DNA of 64,000 nucleotides from Pseudomonas hormoni. Lineage in GTDB: Bacteria; Pseudomonadota; Gammaproteobacteria; Pseudomonadales; Pseudomonadaceae. A program made the position numbers and the translations under genes. This document shows, piece by piece, positions 48,725-58,255 of this stretch (positions within the stretch are counted from its first letter, which is position 1; each line of letters opens with the position of its first letter). The stretch spans positions 4,636,001 through 4,700,000 of the forward strand of contig NZ_CP075566.1 in NCBI RefSeq assembly GCF_018502625.1, written 5' to 3'. The notes under the pieces were generated by a model, which worked only from the letters and a program-made list of their open reading frames with translations, searched no databases and was not told the DNA's origin.

Positions 48725-49069
48725 CTACACGCTCACATACACCCACGCTTCAATCCCTGATTCCAGCACCACACTGACGCGCTTGTAATCCGACACTTCA
48801 TAACTATCCGCAGCCGCCAACTCCTCGACCGTGATCTGAAACACCATCCCCGGAATCGGCGCGCTGTTCTCGTCGCCCGGACGAAGGATTGGATGATGCG
48901 TCTTGCCGCTGGTGGCCAATACCTCGGGATCGGTAATTTCCACCCAGGCCTGCTCGTAACCCAACATCGCATCGGCACTGCCGGTCAGCTCACGCCCGAA
49001 GTTGGCCAGTTGCACGGCTTTGTCCTGCAAGGTGCCGTAGGAAAACAGACACACCGTTGAATCGCTCAT
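48725..49069 (-). CDS. Gamma-glutamylcyclotransferase (AIG2-like) family protein
   Basis: 114 residues. The substrate-loop motif FSYGTLQD (9-16) and the acidic active-site area (VEELAAADSYEVSDYKR near 80) match the AIG2/GGCT fold. Such enzymes release 5-oxoproline from gamma-glutamyl amines or peptides. The placement next to ggt suggests a joined gamma-glutamyl pathway. The ATG at 49069 is preferred over an upstream start at 49099. Convergent with ggt. Confidence 0.8.
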   Translation of the reverse strand: MSDSTVCLFSYGTLQDKAVQLANFGRELTGSADAMLGYEQAWVEITDPEVLATSGKTHHPILRPGDENSAPIPGMVFQITVEELAAADSYEVSDYKRVSVVLESGIEAWVYVSV

Positions 49070-49102
49070 TCCTGAATCCTTGATTGAATAGTCGCGCACA
49101 GG

Positions 49103-50197
49103 CTAGCGAGAAATCTTCAGCGCCTGCCGCGCCTTGTGCTTTTCCAGTGCCAGCTCGATCAGACGGCTGACCAGTTCGCTGTAGGTCATGCCGGTGGCCT
49201 GCCAAAGTTTGGGGTACATGCTGATGCGGGTGAAACCAGGGAGCGAGTTGATCTCGTTGATCAGCACTTCGCCGCTGTCGGTCAGGAACACATCGACCCG
49301 CGCCAGACCGGAACAGCCCAACACCTGAAACGCCTCGACGGCCAGGGCACGAATGCGTTCGCTGGCTTCGCTGCTGATGTCAGCCGGAACCACCACTTCA
49401 GCAGCCTGTGCGTCGATGTATTTGCTGTCATAGGAGTAAAACCCGCTGCGTACGACGATTTCGCCACAGCCGCTGGCGATGGCGTCTTCGTTGCCGAGCA
49501 CTGCACATTCGATCTCGCGGCCGCTAACGGCGGATTCGACCAGCACTTTCTCATCGAAACCCAAAGCCAGTTCGACTGCTGCCGTGTACTCGGCTTCGTC
49601 GTTGACCTTGCTCACGCCCACCGAAGAGCCCTGGTTCGCCGGTTTGACGAACAGCGGCAGGCCGAGCTTGCCCTGGACCTCGGTGAACCCGGTGCGCCTC
49701 ACTGTGGCGCGGGTCAGGGTCACGAACGGCGTGACCGCCAATCCGGCATCACGGAGCAGGCGTTTGCTGATGTCCTTGTCCATGCACACCGCCGACCCGA
49801 GCACATCGGAGCCGACAAACGGCAGATCGGCCATGCGCAGCAACCCTTGCAGGCAACCGTCCTCACCCAGGGTGCCGTGGACGATCGGGAAGATCACATC
49901 GACGTGGCCCAGCAGTTCCTGACTCGAGGTTTCCACCAATTGCTGACTGGCCTTGCCCGGCACCACGGCGAGTTCGCGGTTGGACTGGTTGAGGGCGATC
50001 AGCGCCGGGTTTTCCTGGTTGAGCAGGAAGTTCGACGGGTCGTTGAGGTGCCAGTGGCCCTGCTTGTCGATGCCGATCAGTACCGGTTCGAAGCGTGACC
50101 GGTCCAGCGCGTCGACGATATTTTTCGCCGATTGCAACGACACTTCGTGTTCAGCCGAACGGCCGCCAAAAATAATGCCTACCCGCAGTTTGCTCAT
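49103..50197 (-). CDS. ddlA: D-alanine--D-alanine ligase A
   Basis: 364 residues, the longer DdlA form. [14 protein letters not shown] (11-24) begins the ATP-grasp fold; [14 protein letters not shown] (about 111-124) and the C-terminal [13 protein letters not shown] (near 317-329) supply substrate and Mg2+ contacts. It makes D-Ala-D-Ala for peptidoglycan. pseudomonads usually also have ddlB in the division cluster; this is the isolated copy. The downstream neighbour on the same strand is the GGCT-like gene, 33 bases away. Confidence 0.93.
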   Translation of the reverse strand: MSKLRVGIIFGGRSAEHEVSLQSAKNIVDALDRSRFEPVLIGIDKQGHWHLNDPSNFLLNQENPALIALNQSNRELAVVPGKASQQLVETSSQELLGHVDVIFPIVHGTLGEDGCLQGLLRMADLPFVGSDVLGSAVCMDKDISKRLLRDAGLAVTPFVTLTRATVRRTGFTEVQGKLGLPLFVKPANQGSSVGVSKVNDEAEYTAAVELALGFDEKVLVESAVSGREIECAVLGNEDAIASGCGEIVVRSGFYSYDSKYIDAQAAEVVVPADISSEASERIRALAVEAFQVLGCSGLARVDVFLTDSGEVLINEINSLPGFTRISMYPKLWQATGMTYSELVSRLIELALEKHKARQALKISR

Positions 50198-50207
50198 TCA
50201 GGATTCC

Positions 50208-50846
50208 TCAACGATTGGCCACCAGATGCGCACCGAACAGCAAGTAACAACTGCCGGCAAAGCGATCCAGCCATCTACGCGAACGGTCGTAAGCCTTTGC
50301 CATTCGACGACTGGAAAACAGCAGCGCAACGCCGCTGTACCAACTGAAGGACAAGGTCGCCATGGTCAGCACGGCCAACGCCAGCAACATCGGCGGCACG
50401 GACGCGGGCATGGCCGTCGCGAAGATGGTCGCGACGAACAATGCGGATTTGGGGTTGGTCATGTTGCCCAGAAAACCCTGGCCATACACCGACCATAACG
50501 TGCGCCCCGCTCCGTCAATCGAGCCGCTGCCCGCAACAACGGGCGGTTTACGCCTGAACTGCTTCAAGCCCAGATAGATCAGGTAACAGCCACCGGCAAT
50601 CTTGAAGCCCAGGTAAAGCGTCGGCGCCGCGCTGAACAGCGACTTGATACCCAGCCCGCCCGCCAGCCCCCAGAGCACAGTGCCAGTGGCCACGCCCAGT
50701 GCGGCCACCACGCCGTGGCGCTTGGATTGACTGGCGGCCAGTTGCGCGATGTTGAAGAAGTTCGGCCCCGGCGTCACCACCGCAACCGCCCACAATAGCG
50801 CCAGCGACAACAAAGGAGCGGCGTAGCTCAGGTGTGATTGTTCCAT
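50208..50846 (-). CDS. LysE family amino-acid exporter
   Basis: 212 residues with six hydrophobic segments and the LysE motif VVTPGPNFFNIAQLAASQSKRHG-type block near the N-terminus (shown in part). It probably exports a hydrophobic or neutral amino acid. The substrate is not predictable. The ATG at 50846 is used because the upstream 14 codons lack homology. It lies 10 bases upstream of ddlA on the same strand, so co-expression is likely. Confidence 0.87.
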   Translation of the reverse strand: MEQSHLSYAAPLLSLALLWAVAVVTPGPNFFNIAQLAASQSKRHGVVAALGVATGTVLWGLAGGLGIKSLFSAAPTLYLGFKIAGGCYLIYLGLKQFRRKPPVVAGSGSIDGAGRTLWSVYGQGFLGNMTNPKSALFVATIFATAMPASVPPMLLALAVLTMATLSFSWYSGVALLFSSRRMAKAYDRSRRWLDRFAGSCYLLFGAHLVANR

Positions 50847-50915
50847 TACGTAAACCGCCGTGACGTTGATGAATCGGACGTAGTGCACGAGGTAGGCACT
50901 ACCAAGCGTTTATTT

Positions 50916-51128
50916 TTACTCGACCTCAGGCACATGGATCAACAGGTCACCCGGCTGACAATTCAAATGTTTGCAAATCGCGTCCAGAGTTGCCAATCGC
51001 AACCCCTTGACCTTGCCCTGCTTCAACAGCGACAAATTCGCTTCGGTAATGCCAATGGCAGCGGCGAGGTCTTTGGATTTGACCTTACGTAAGGCGAGCA
51101 TCACATCCAGCTGAATAACAATCGACAT
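50916..51128 (-). CDS. Small XRE family transcriptional regulator (YozG-like)
   Basis: 70 residues, nearly all helix-turn-helix: VMLALRKVKSKDLAAAIGITEANLSLLK (shown in part) is a Cro/XRE DNA-binding domain. An upstream TTG at 51140 is an alternative start. It overlaps or abuts the DUF2975 gene, a two-gene arrangement found in many bacteria. The target is unknown but autoregulation is common in such pairs. Confidence 0.85.
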   Translation of the reverse strand: MSIVIQLDVMLALRKVKSKDLAAAIGITEANLSLLKQGKVKGLRLATLDAICKHLNCQPGDLLIHVPEVE

Positions 51129-51136
51129 AAAAAATC

Positions 51137-51697
51137 TCAAACGAAGGTGCGGTACTCGGAGTCCACTTCACTGGCCTGCCTGAGAATACGCGCGATGATC
51201 GAAATACACGCTGCCAGGAATAACGCGACAAAGGTTGGCGCCGTGATACTGATGGTAAGCAGTCGTTCACCGATCGGCGCATTCATCGTCACCCAGAGAC
51301 TGAGCAGTGGCTCGCACAGAAAATCGAGCAGCACCCAGAGCGCGACAGCCCTGCCGACCAGACCTAAATGAATCGCCGCCTCACTGGAAAAATATTCACC
51401 TCGCGAATAGTTCTGGAACAGTCGACGCAAGTGCCCCAACCCGTATGCCAGGGCCAATAACGGTACGCTCGACAACAGCATGCCGCCCAGTGTTTGCCAC
51501 CATGGGAACAACATTGCTTGATCGGTGATCTGTGAGAGCTGGCGATCGGTAAGCGCAAAACCGAGCCCCCATCCATCCTTCGCCGCCAGGAAAGGAAAGA
51601 GCCAGAGCACAATGTTGATCGCCAGCATTGCGACGATAAGAAAAAGAGTCACAGCAGCCATGCGTTGGCTCAATTGAGCGAGACGATTGGAAGTCAC
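51137..51697 (-). CDS. DUF2975 family membrane protein
   Basis: 186 residues with four membrane segments (for example VTLFLIVAMLAINIVLWLF and LGGMLLSSVPLLALAYGL). The gene is followed within 10 bases by a small XRE regulator; DUF2975 and XRE genes are paired across many genera. Perhaps the membrane protein controls the regulator. The gene's upstream region (51698-51850) is AT-rich and probably holds the promoter. Confidence 0.83.
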   Translation of the reverse strand: MTSNRLAQLSQRMAAVTLFLIVAMLAINIVLWLFPFLAAKDGWGLGFALTDRQLSQITDQAMLFPWWQTLGGMLLSSVPLLALAYGLGHLRRLFQNYSRGEYFSSEAAIHLGLVGRAVALWVLLDFLCEPLLSLWVTMNAPIGERLLTISITAPTFVALFLAACISIIARILRQASEVDSEYRTFV

Positions 51698-51850
51698 GGC
51701 ACTACCTCACACGAATGAATGTCGGTAAAACTTAGACCATTAATTATCGCAAAACAATAATTTATTACTGTAATACACATATAGAAACGTATCCAAAGAC
51801 TACGTTACTGTTCCAGCTTCAGGCTCAAGACAAAATCGGGCACCTCCGGA

Positions 51851-52660
51851 ATGAGTAAAAAAGTCATTCACCACGACTGGTTCCACCGCGCGCCCGATAT
51901 TGGCGGGCTACAGCGGTTCGAGGCGTTCTTTGCCGGCCATGGCTACGACCTGCACCGCCACGACACCTACGCCATCGGTCACACCCTCGCCGGCGTGCAG
52001 CGTTTTCAGTACCGCGGCGGCTGGCGCCACAGCCTGCCCGGCGGGACGATGGTGCTGCACCCGGACGAAATCCACGATGGCGAAGCCGGGACCGAGACCG
52101 GCTTCCAGTACCGGATGATGTACATCGAACCGGCACTGATTCAGCAAATGCTCGGCGGTCAGCCGCTGCCCTTCATCAAGAACGGCTTGTCGACCGATCC
52201 ACGCCTGTTCGCCGCCACCGAAGTCCTGTTGCGCAGCCTCGACTGCCCCCTCGAACCGCTGGAAGAGCAGGACGCGCTGTTCGATCTGGCGCAAGCCTTG
52301 AACAGCGCTGGCGGAGTCACTGCCAGGCCTGCAAGCTTCGACTACAGGGCTGCGGAGCGCGCGCGGGAATACATGCACAGCGCACTGGATCGCACCGTGA
52401 CGCTGGAAGAACTGGCGCACCACAGCGGCCGGGATCGCTGGAGCCTGTCGCGGGATTTTCGCCTGTTGTTCGGCACCAGCCCTTACCGTTACTTGACCAT
52501 GCGCCGTCTTGACCTGGTTCGTTCGCTGCTGATTCAGGGCCAGTCGCTGGTCAGCGCCGCGCTGATCGCCGGCTTCACCGATCAGAGCCACATGACCCGC
52601 CAGTTCAGCAAAACCTACGGTTTGTCGCCAGCGCGCTGGATGAAAATGCACCGCCGCTGA
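51851..52660 (+). CDS. AraC family transcriptional regulator
   Basis: 269 residues. The N-terminal cupin-like sensor (AraC ligand-binding, about 15-145; HTLAGVQRFQYRGG) is followed by two helix-turn-helix modules (about 170-268; GRDRWSLSRDFRLLFGTSPYRYL and GFTDQSHMTRQFSKTYGLSP). It probably binds a small ligand and activates neighbouring genes, perhaps the cupin gene 76 bases downstream or the divergent DUF2975 unit. Confidence 0.88.
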   Translation: MSKKVIHHDWFHRAPDIGGLQRFEAFFAGHGYDLHRHDTYAIGHTLAGVQRFQYRGGWRHSLPGGTMVLHPDEIHDGEAGTETGFQYRMMYIEPALIQQMLGGQPLPFIKNGLSTDPRLFAATEVLLRSLDCPLEPLEEQDALFDLAQALNSAGGVTARPASFDYRAAERAREYMHSALDRTVTLEELAHHSGRDRWSLSRDFRLLFGTSPYRYLTMRRLDLVRSLLIQGQSLVSAALIAGFTDQSHMTRQFSKTYGLSPARWMKMHRR

Positions 52661-52736
52661 GCCACGCACAATCGTACAAGAAGCACGCTGCTGCGCTGGC
52701 TATCGTGGTTTCACGATCAACCACGAGAGCTGTTCC

Positions 52737-53105
52737 ATGAACGCCTACGAAAGCCTGAACTTCGCCGAAAAAATCTCCCGGATCGGCGCGCACTGGACAC
52801 CGCGGGTCATCGCCGAAATGAACGACTACCAGTTCAAGGTGGTGAAGCTGCTGGGGGATTTCATCTGGCATGACCACCTTGATACCGACGAAGCCTTCAT
52901 CGTTCTCGAAGGCCAGTTGCGCATCGATTTTCGCGATGGCCACGTGCTGGTGAACGCCGGCGAAATGTATGTGGTGCCCAAGGGGGTCGAGCACAAACCG
53001 TTCGCCGGGCAGGAGGTGAAACTCCTGCTGATCGAACCCCGGGGCGTGTTGAACACCGGCAGCAATGGCGGCGAACGCACGGCTGAGAATGACGTTTGGG
53101 TGTGA
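52737..53105 (+). CDS. Cupin domain protein
   Basis: 122 residues of single cupin barrel with HDHLDTDEAFIVLEG (42-56) and VPKGVEHKPFA (83-93), giving the metal-ligand His and Glu set. Soluble. It lies 76 bases after the AraC regulator with an A/G-rich ribosome site. Substrate unknown; small cupins of this kind are often mannose-6-phosphate isomerase-like in database names without proof. Confidence 0.82.
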   Translation: MNAYESLNFAEKISRIGAHWTPRVIAEMNDYQFKVVKLLGDFIWHDHLDTDEAFIVLEGQLRIDFRDGHVLVNAGEMYVVPKGVEHKPFAGQEVKLLLIEPRGVLNTGSNGGERTAENDVWV

Positions 53106-53109
53106 AGTC

Positions 53110-53709
53110 TTAAAGCTGTAAGGTTTTGCCGTCCACCGGATCGCCGATTTTCAGGAAATGCCCGCCTGCCACGTGGTGCAAGGTGCGCAACGCATCGTGC
53201 CCCTCGAAGTGCCAGCGACCGTCGCTGAACACGCGCTCGTCCGCCTGAGCGGCGATCACTTCGGCCAGGAACAGATCGTACTGTTGGTGATTGCCGGGCT
53301 CCGGCAGCAGTCGGCACTCCAGCCAGGCCACACAACCTTCGAGCATCGGCGCATCGACCCGCTCGCCGCTGAAGGTCTGCAAATCATAGGTCTGGAATTT
53401 GTCCCGGCCCTGGCCCTGAGTCAACTCCAGTCCGGACGTCGAGCCAACGGTTTGCACGATATCGGCCTGGGCGGCGCAAGGTACATTCAGCACGAACGTG
53501 CCCGACGCCTCCAGCAGTTGCCGGGTCCAGGTGGACTTGTCCAGCACCACGGCAATTTTCGGCGGTTCGAAATCCAGGGGCATGGCCCAGGCTGCCGCCA
53601 TGATGTTGCGCTGCCCATCATGGGCCGCGCTGACCAGCACGGTCGGCCCATGATTGAGCAGACGATAAGCCTTGGACAAGGGAACCGGGCGGCGGTGGGA
53701 AGCGCTCAT
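53110..53709 (-). CDS. Flavin reductase-like FMN-binding protein
   Basis: 199 residues. VLVSAAHDGQRNIMAAAWAMPLDFEPPKIAVVLDKSTWT-type wording (shown in part) marks the flavin reductase-like domain, which binds FMN. Members reduce free flavin or act as oxygen-sensitive reductases. AGGAG lies nine bases before the ATG at 53709 and three before one at 53715, so the inner start is preferred. Convergent with the cupin gene. Confidence 0.85.
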   Translation of the reverse strand: MSASHRRPVPLSKAYRLLNHGPTVLVSAAHDGQRNIMAAAWAMPLDFEPPKIAVVLDKSTWTRQLLEASGTFVLNVPCAAQADIVQTVGSTSGLELTQGQGRDKFQTYDLQTFSGERVDAPMLEGCVAWLECRLLPEPGNHQQYDLFLAEVIAAQADERVFSDGRWHFEGHDALRTLHHVAGGHFLKIGDPVDGKTLQL

Positions 53710-53767
53710 GGGCATCTGCTCCTGGGAAAAGAGCCGATTGTAGCGATTTCCGCCCGGTTGGCAGGTA

Positions 53768-55084
53768 TCAACTCGATAGTTGATTGGCGAACTGCCCGAC
53801 CGCATTCACCACTTTCTGTGCGCCGTCCTGAATCTCGACAATCACTGTACCCGCCTCTGCCGCCAGCGCCAGGCCTTGTTCGGCCTGAAGTTTACCGTCG
53901 GTCATCAGGGATACGGCGTTACGCGCCATGTCCTGGTTCTGACGCACCACCAACACAATTTCATCGGTGGCCTGACTGGTGCGCGAAGCCAGCTGCCGGA
54001 CCTCGTCCGCCACTACCGCGAAACCACGCCCCTGCTCACCGGCCCGGGCCGCTTCGATGGCGGCATTGAGCGCCAGCAGGTTGGTCTGTTCGGCGATGCC
54101 GCTGATGGTTTTGACGATGGTGCCGATCACCAGCGATTGCTCGTTCAGCGCTTCGATGCCTTCGCCGGCCGTTTGCATGTGTTTGGCCAGATCGCGCATC
54201 ACGTTCACTGCTTGAGTCACCACGGCCGTACCGCGCTGGGCGCTTTGGTCGGTCTGCTGCGAGGTGCCGTAGGCAATGTTGGCGGCTTCGGCGACGGCCT
54301 GTTCCTGATTGACCTGATCGGTAATAACCGTGGCGAATTTCACCACTTTGTACAGCTTGTTGTTGGCATCGACCACCGGGTTGTAGGACGCTTCCAGCCA
54401 CACTGTACGACCGTGGTTATCCACGCGTTTGAAGCGGCCGGCCACATATTCGCCAGCGTTCAACCGACGCCAGAAATCCTGATATTCGGCGCTGTTGTAA
54501 TCATTAGGTTCGCAGAAGATACGGTGATGTTTGCCCTTGATCTGCGCCAGGCTGTAACCCATGCCGCTGAGGAAGCGGTCGTTGGCGGTCAGCACGTTGC
54601 CACTGAGGTCGAACTCGATCAACGCCGTCGAGCGCACCAGCGCACCGATCAGGTTCTCGTGCTCACGGGACGCCTCGATGGTGCGGGTCAGGTCACTTGA
54701 AAAAATCGAAAACTGCTTGATCCGCCCGTCCGAGGAACGCACCGGCTGTACGATCGAACGCAACCAGGCTTCCTGACCATCGCCACGCAACAGGCGCACC
54801 GCCCCGGCGAAGTGCTCGCCACGGGTCAGCGCAGCCTTGAAACGTTGGTGGAACTCATCGGTCTTCACGTGGGGCGGCACGATGTCTTCGATCGGACGAT
54901 CGATCAGGTCGTGGCTCTTGTAGAGCATTTCGCTGATGAAATTCTGGTTGGCCGACTGAATCCGCCCATCGGGATCAAGGGTCAGGACCAGCATCTCGCT
55001 TTCCAGACTTTCCTTCACTTGCTGAAGGCTGGAGAGTTCTTCGCGAAGAGCCGACAACTCTTGCTTCAAGCGTTTGTTGAACAT
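53768..55084 (-). CDS. Soluble chemoreceptor with two PAS domains (Aer/BdlA-like)
   Basis: 438 residues with no membrane segment. A coiled N-terminus (about 1-28) is followed by two PAS domains (about 30-135 and 150-260), a short linker and the MCP signalling tip [23 protein letters not shown] block. Such receptors sense redox, oxygen or light through a bound cofactor and can affect biofilm dispersal (BdlA). The cofactor cannot be told: no haem-binding His pattern is certain. It is a third chemoreceptor in the window. Confidence 0.88.
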   Translation of the reverse strand: MFNKRLKQELSALREELSSLQQVKESLESEMLVLTLDPDGRIQSANQNFISEMLYKSHDLIDRPIEDIVPPHVKTDEFHQRFKAALTRGEHFAGAVRLLRGDGQEAWLRSIVQPVRSSDGRIKQFSIFSSDLTRTIEASREHENLIGALVRSTALIEFDLSGNVLTANDRFLSGMGYSLAQIKGKHHRIFCEPNDYNSAEYQDFWRRLNAGEYVAGRFKRVDNHGRTVWLEASYNPVVDANNKLYKVVKFATVITDQVNQEQAVAEAANIAYGTSQQTDQSAQRGTAVVTQAVNVMRDLAKHMQTAGEGIEALNEQSLVIGTIVKTISGIAEQTNLLALNAAIEAARAGEQGRGFAVVADEVRQLASRTSQATDEIVLVVRQNQDMARNAVSLMTDGKLQAEQGLALAAEAGTVIVEIQDGAQKVVNAVGQFANQLSS

Positions 55085-55213
55085 GGGAAAGCACCGATGG
55101 GCAGGGATAGAAAGCGGTATGCAGCCTAGCCATCGGCCTTGGGGATATTTTCTGAAGAGTGTTTCAGGCTTGTCCTACAAAAATAGTTGTCATATGCGCC
55201 GCGCCACCTTCAA

Positions 55214-56527
55214 TCAGATGGCGCCAGCCGCCGGGCAACTGCCTGTTCTGGGCATGCGCGCACCGAAATACAGTGCGCTGCTCACACCCACCGCCCCCAT
55301 CACGGCGCAGAAGATCACGCAGATCCACGGACTCCACGGCATCAGGCCGATCAGCAACAGCGGCGTGATACTCGCCCACGCGGCGTAGGCAATGTTGTAC
55401 GTGAAGGAAATCCCCGAAACGCGAATCCGCGCCGGGAACAGACTGACCATGACCGAAGGCACCGCGCCGACCACACCGCAACCGAGGCCCGCAATCGCGT
55501 ACGCCAGACCGATCCAGCTGCCGCCGCTGATCAGGCTGGTATAGAGCACGCCAATGCCCAGCGGCAACAGCAGGCTATACAACATCACCGTGCGCCAGGC
55601 GCCGATGCGGTCGACCAGCAACCCGGCGAGCACGCAGCCGATGTTCAGGAACACGATGCCCAACGCACTCAGGGCGAAGGTGTGGCTGGCGGTCATGCCG
55701 AAGGTTTTCTGCATCATGGTCGGGGTAATGACCACGAACACCACCACCGCCGATGTCAGCACGCAGGTAAGAATCATCGCCGGCAAAATGGCCAGGCGAT
55801 GTTCACGCAAGACTGTGCGCAAAGGCAGTTCGACGGCGGCATCGCGCTTGGCCTGCATCGCCATGAACACCGGGGTTTCGCTGAGCCAGCGGCGAAGCCA
55901 GACGCCGATCACGCCAAATACGCCACCCAGCAGGAACGGGTAACGCCACGCGTAATCGAGGATTTCCGCCGGGGTGAACGCCTGCGCCAGAAAGGTCGCC
56001 GTCAGGGCGCCGATCAAGTAACCAAAGGTCAGTCCCGCTTGCAGGAAACCGAGCGCATAACCACGGTGCGCGACCGGTGCGTGCTCGGCGACGAAGACCC
56101 AGGCGCTCGGCACTTCACCACCCACCGCCGCGCCTTGCAGAATCCGCAGGGCCAACAGCAGCAGTGGCGCGAAATAGCCGATCTGGGCGTAGGTCGGCAT
56201 GATGCCGATCAGCAGGCACGGCAGCGCCATCATCAAAATGCTCAGGCTGAAGACTTTCTTGCGCCCCAGCCGGTCGGCGAAATGCGCCATCAGGATGCCG
56301 CCCAACGGCCGCGCCAGATAACCGGTCACGAAAATCCCGAAGCTTTGCAGCAGGCGCAGCCATTCGGGCATTTCCGGCGGAAAGAACAGCTGGCTGAGGG
56401 TCAGGGCGAAAAACACGAAAATGATGAAATCGTAGATTTCCAGCGCACCGCCGAGGGCCGCAAGGCCAAGGGTCTTGTAGTCCGAGCGGCTGAACGGTGC
56501 CGGGCGCGAATCATTATGGGCAGTCAT
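55214..56527 (-). CDS. MFS transporter, MHS (metabolite:H+ symporter) type
   Basis: 437 residues with 12 membrane segments. The N-terminal GGALEIYDFIIFVFFALTLSQLFFP-type block (shown in part) and RPLGGILMAHFADRLGRKK (about 76-94) are MHS features, like ProP, KgtP and citrate transporters. Probably imports an organic acid. The ATG at 56527 gives MTAHNDSRPAPFSRSDYK. Divergent from atoE, with an inverted repeat between the two genes. Confidence 0.85.
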   Translation of the reverse strand: MTAHNDSRPAPFSRSDYKTLGLAALGGALEIYDFIIFVFFALTLSQLFFPPEMPEWLRLLQSFGIFVTGYLARPLGGILMAHFADRLGRKKVFSLSILMMALPCLLIGIMPTYAQIGYFAPLLLLALRILQGAAVGGEVPSAWVFVAEHAPVAHRGYALGFLQAGLTFGYLIGALTATFLAQAFTPAEILDYAWRYPFLLGGVFGVIGVWLRRWLSETPVFMAMQAKRDAAVELPLRTVLREHRLAILPAMILTCVLTSAVVVFVVITPTMMQKTFGMTASHTFALSALGIVFLNIGCVLAGLLVDRIGAWRTVMLYSLLLPLGIGVLYTSLISGGSWIGLAYAIAGLGCGVVGAVPSVMVSLFPARIRVSGISFTYNIAYAAWASITPLLLIGLMPWSPWICVIFCAVMGAVGVSSALYFGARMPRTGSCPAAGAI

Positions 56528-56629
56528 CAAAAGAACTCTGGCGTAGGCAAAAAACCAAGGCGCCCATGGTCTACGCAAACACGCCAGCGGACAACCCGTT
56601 AGACCAAAGTCTCAGCTTGGTAAAACTTC

Positions 56630-56644
56630 GTCACAAAACGTGAC
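56630..56644. promoter_or_regulatory. Candidate operator between the divergent transporter genes
   Basis: A perfect inverted repeat GTCAC-AAAAC-GTGAC lies about 100 bases from either start codon. A dimeric regulator could bind here; no regulator gene is adjacent. Short palindromes also arise by chance. Confidence 0.35.
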
Positions 56645-56727
56645 CGATTGATTTACTGTTGGCACCTGTCCAGACGGGCCTCTGCGGCCTTGAAGACCAC
56701 AACAAACATAAAAATCGAGGTACTCCC

Positions 56728-58146
56728 GTGGCCGCTGATATCGAAGATACCCGCTCTGCCCGCTTTGCCCTGCGCTGTTCCAGTTTTGCCGAACGCTGGT
56801 TTCCCGATTCCTGGGTATTCGCCGCGTTGGCGGTGATTATCGTCGCCGTCGCCACCCTGTTCATGGGCGCCAAACCCACCGACGCTGCCATGGCGTTCGG
56901 TGACGGGTTCTGGAGCCTGATCCCGTTCACCATGCAGATGGCGTTCGTGGTGATCGGCGGCTATGTGGTCGCCAGTTCGCCCCCCGCTGTAAAGCTGATC
57001 GACCGCCTGGCGCGAATCCCGAAAAATGGCCGTTCCGCCGTAGCGTGGGTGGCGCTGATTTCCATGGTCGCGTCACTGCTGAACTGGGGCCTGTCGCTGG
57101 TATTCGGCGGCTTGCTGGTGCGTGCCCTCGCCCGCCGCGTCGATCTGAAAATGGATTACCGCGCGGCTGGCGCAGCCGCGTATCTGGGCCTTGGCGCCGT
57201 ATGGGCCTTGGGCCTGTCGTCGTCCGCTGCGCAATTGCAGGCCAACCCGGCCAGCCTGCCGCCGTCGATTCTGTCGATCACCGGGGTGATTCCTTTCACA
57301 CAAACCATCTTTCTCTGGCAGTCCGGCGTGATGTTGCTGGCGCTGATCGTGATCTCGCTGATCATTGCCTACGCCACCGCACCCGGCCCGAACTCGGCCC
57401 GTGATGCCAAAGCCTGCGGCATCGATCCGAGCTTCAACCTGCCGCCACTGCAACCGCGCACTCGTCCCGGCGAATGGCTGGAACACAGCCCGCTGCTGAC
57501 GATTCTGCTGGTGCTGCTGGCGGCCGGGTGGCTGTTCCACGAGTTCTCGACCAAACCGGCGATCAGTGCGATTTCCGGGCTGAACACCTACAACTTCCTG
57601 TTCATCATGCTCGGTGCCCTGCTGCACTGGCGCCCGCGCAGCTTCCTCGATGCGGTGTCCCGCGCGGTGCCGACCACCACCGGCGTACTGATCCAGTTCC
57701 CGTTGTACGGCTCGATCGCCGCACTGATGACCACGGTCAAAGGCACTGACGCGCAAACCCTGGCTCACCACATCTCGACCTTTTTCGTACAAATCGCCTC
57801 CCACGACACCTACGCGCTGCTGATGGGCGTGTACTCGGCGATCCTCGGTTTCTTCATTCCGTCGGGCGGCGGCAAGTGGATTATCGAAGCGCCGTACGTG
57901 ATGCAAGTGGCCACCGACCTGAACTACCACCTGGGCTGGGCCGTGCAGATCTACAACGCCGCCGAAGCCCTGCCGAACCTGATCAACCCGTTCTACATGC
58001 TGCCATTGCTGGGCGTGCTGGGGTTGAAGGCGCGGGACTTGATCGGTTTTTCGTTCGTGCAACTGCTGGTGCACACGCCGCTGGTGCTGTTTCTGTTGTG
58101 GGCGCTGGGGACGACGCTGACGTATACGGCGCCGGTGATGCCGTAA
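56728..58146 (+). CDS. atoE: Short-chain fatty acid transporter AtoE
   Basis: 472 residues from a GTG start preceded by CGAGG, matching the family length of about 470. There are about 12 membrane segments; GFWSLIPFTMQMAFVVIGGYV-type and SGGGKWIIEAPYV blocks are typical of TIGR00366/AtoE. It imports short-chain fatty acids such as acetoacetate or butyrate. No ato catabolic genes lie in the window, so it stands alone. A hairpin follows the stop. Confidence 0.85.
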   Translation: MAADIEDTRSARFALRCSSFAERWFPDSWVFAALAVIIVAVATLFMGAKPTDAAMAFGDGFWSLIPFTMQMAFVVIGGYVVASSPPAVKLIDRLARIPKNGRSAVAWVALISMVASLLNWGLSLVFGGLLVRALARRVDLKMDYRAAGAAAYLGLGAVWALGLSSSAAQLQANPASLPPSILSITGVIPFTQTIFLWQSGVMLLALIVISLIIAYATAPGPNSARDAKACGIDPSFNLPPLQPRTRPGEWLEHSPLLTILLVLLAAGWLFHEFSTKPAISAISGLNTYNFLFIMLGALLHWRPRSFLDAVSRAVPTTTGVLIQFPLYGSIAALMTTVKGTDAQTLAHHISTFFVQIASHDTYALLMGVYSAILGFFIPSGGGKWIIEAPYVMQVATDLNYHLGWAVQIYNAAEALPNLINPFYMLPLLGVLGLKARDLIGFSFVQLLVHTPLVLFLLWALGTTLTYTAPVMP

Positions 58147-58149
58147 TGT

Positions 58150-58180
58150 AAAAAGGGGCCGATATTTCTATCGGCCCCCA
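58150..58180. terminator. Hairpin terminator after atoE
   Basis: GGGGCCGAT-ATTTCT-ATCGGCCCC. The A-run on its left makes it a good terminator for the minus strand; in the plus direction the trailing T-run is poor (CACTTCTC). Confidence 0.65.
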
Positions 58181-58255
58181 CTTCTCGTTCAGTCCCTTCT
58201 GTTTCAGTATGTCTTCGCCCGTTTCGGGGTCCCACACGCTGAAAAGGATCTGAGC

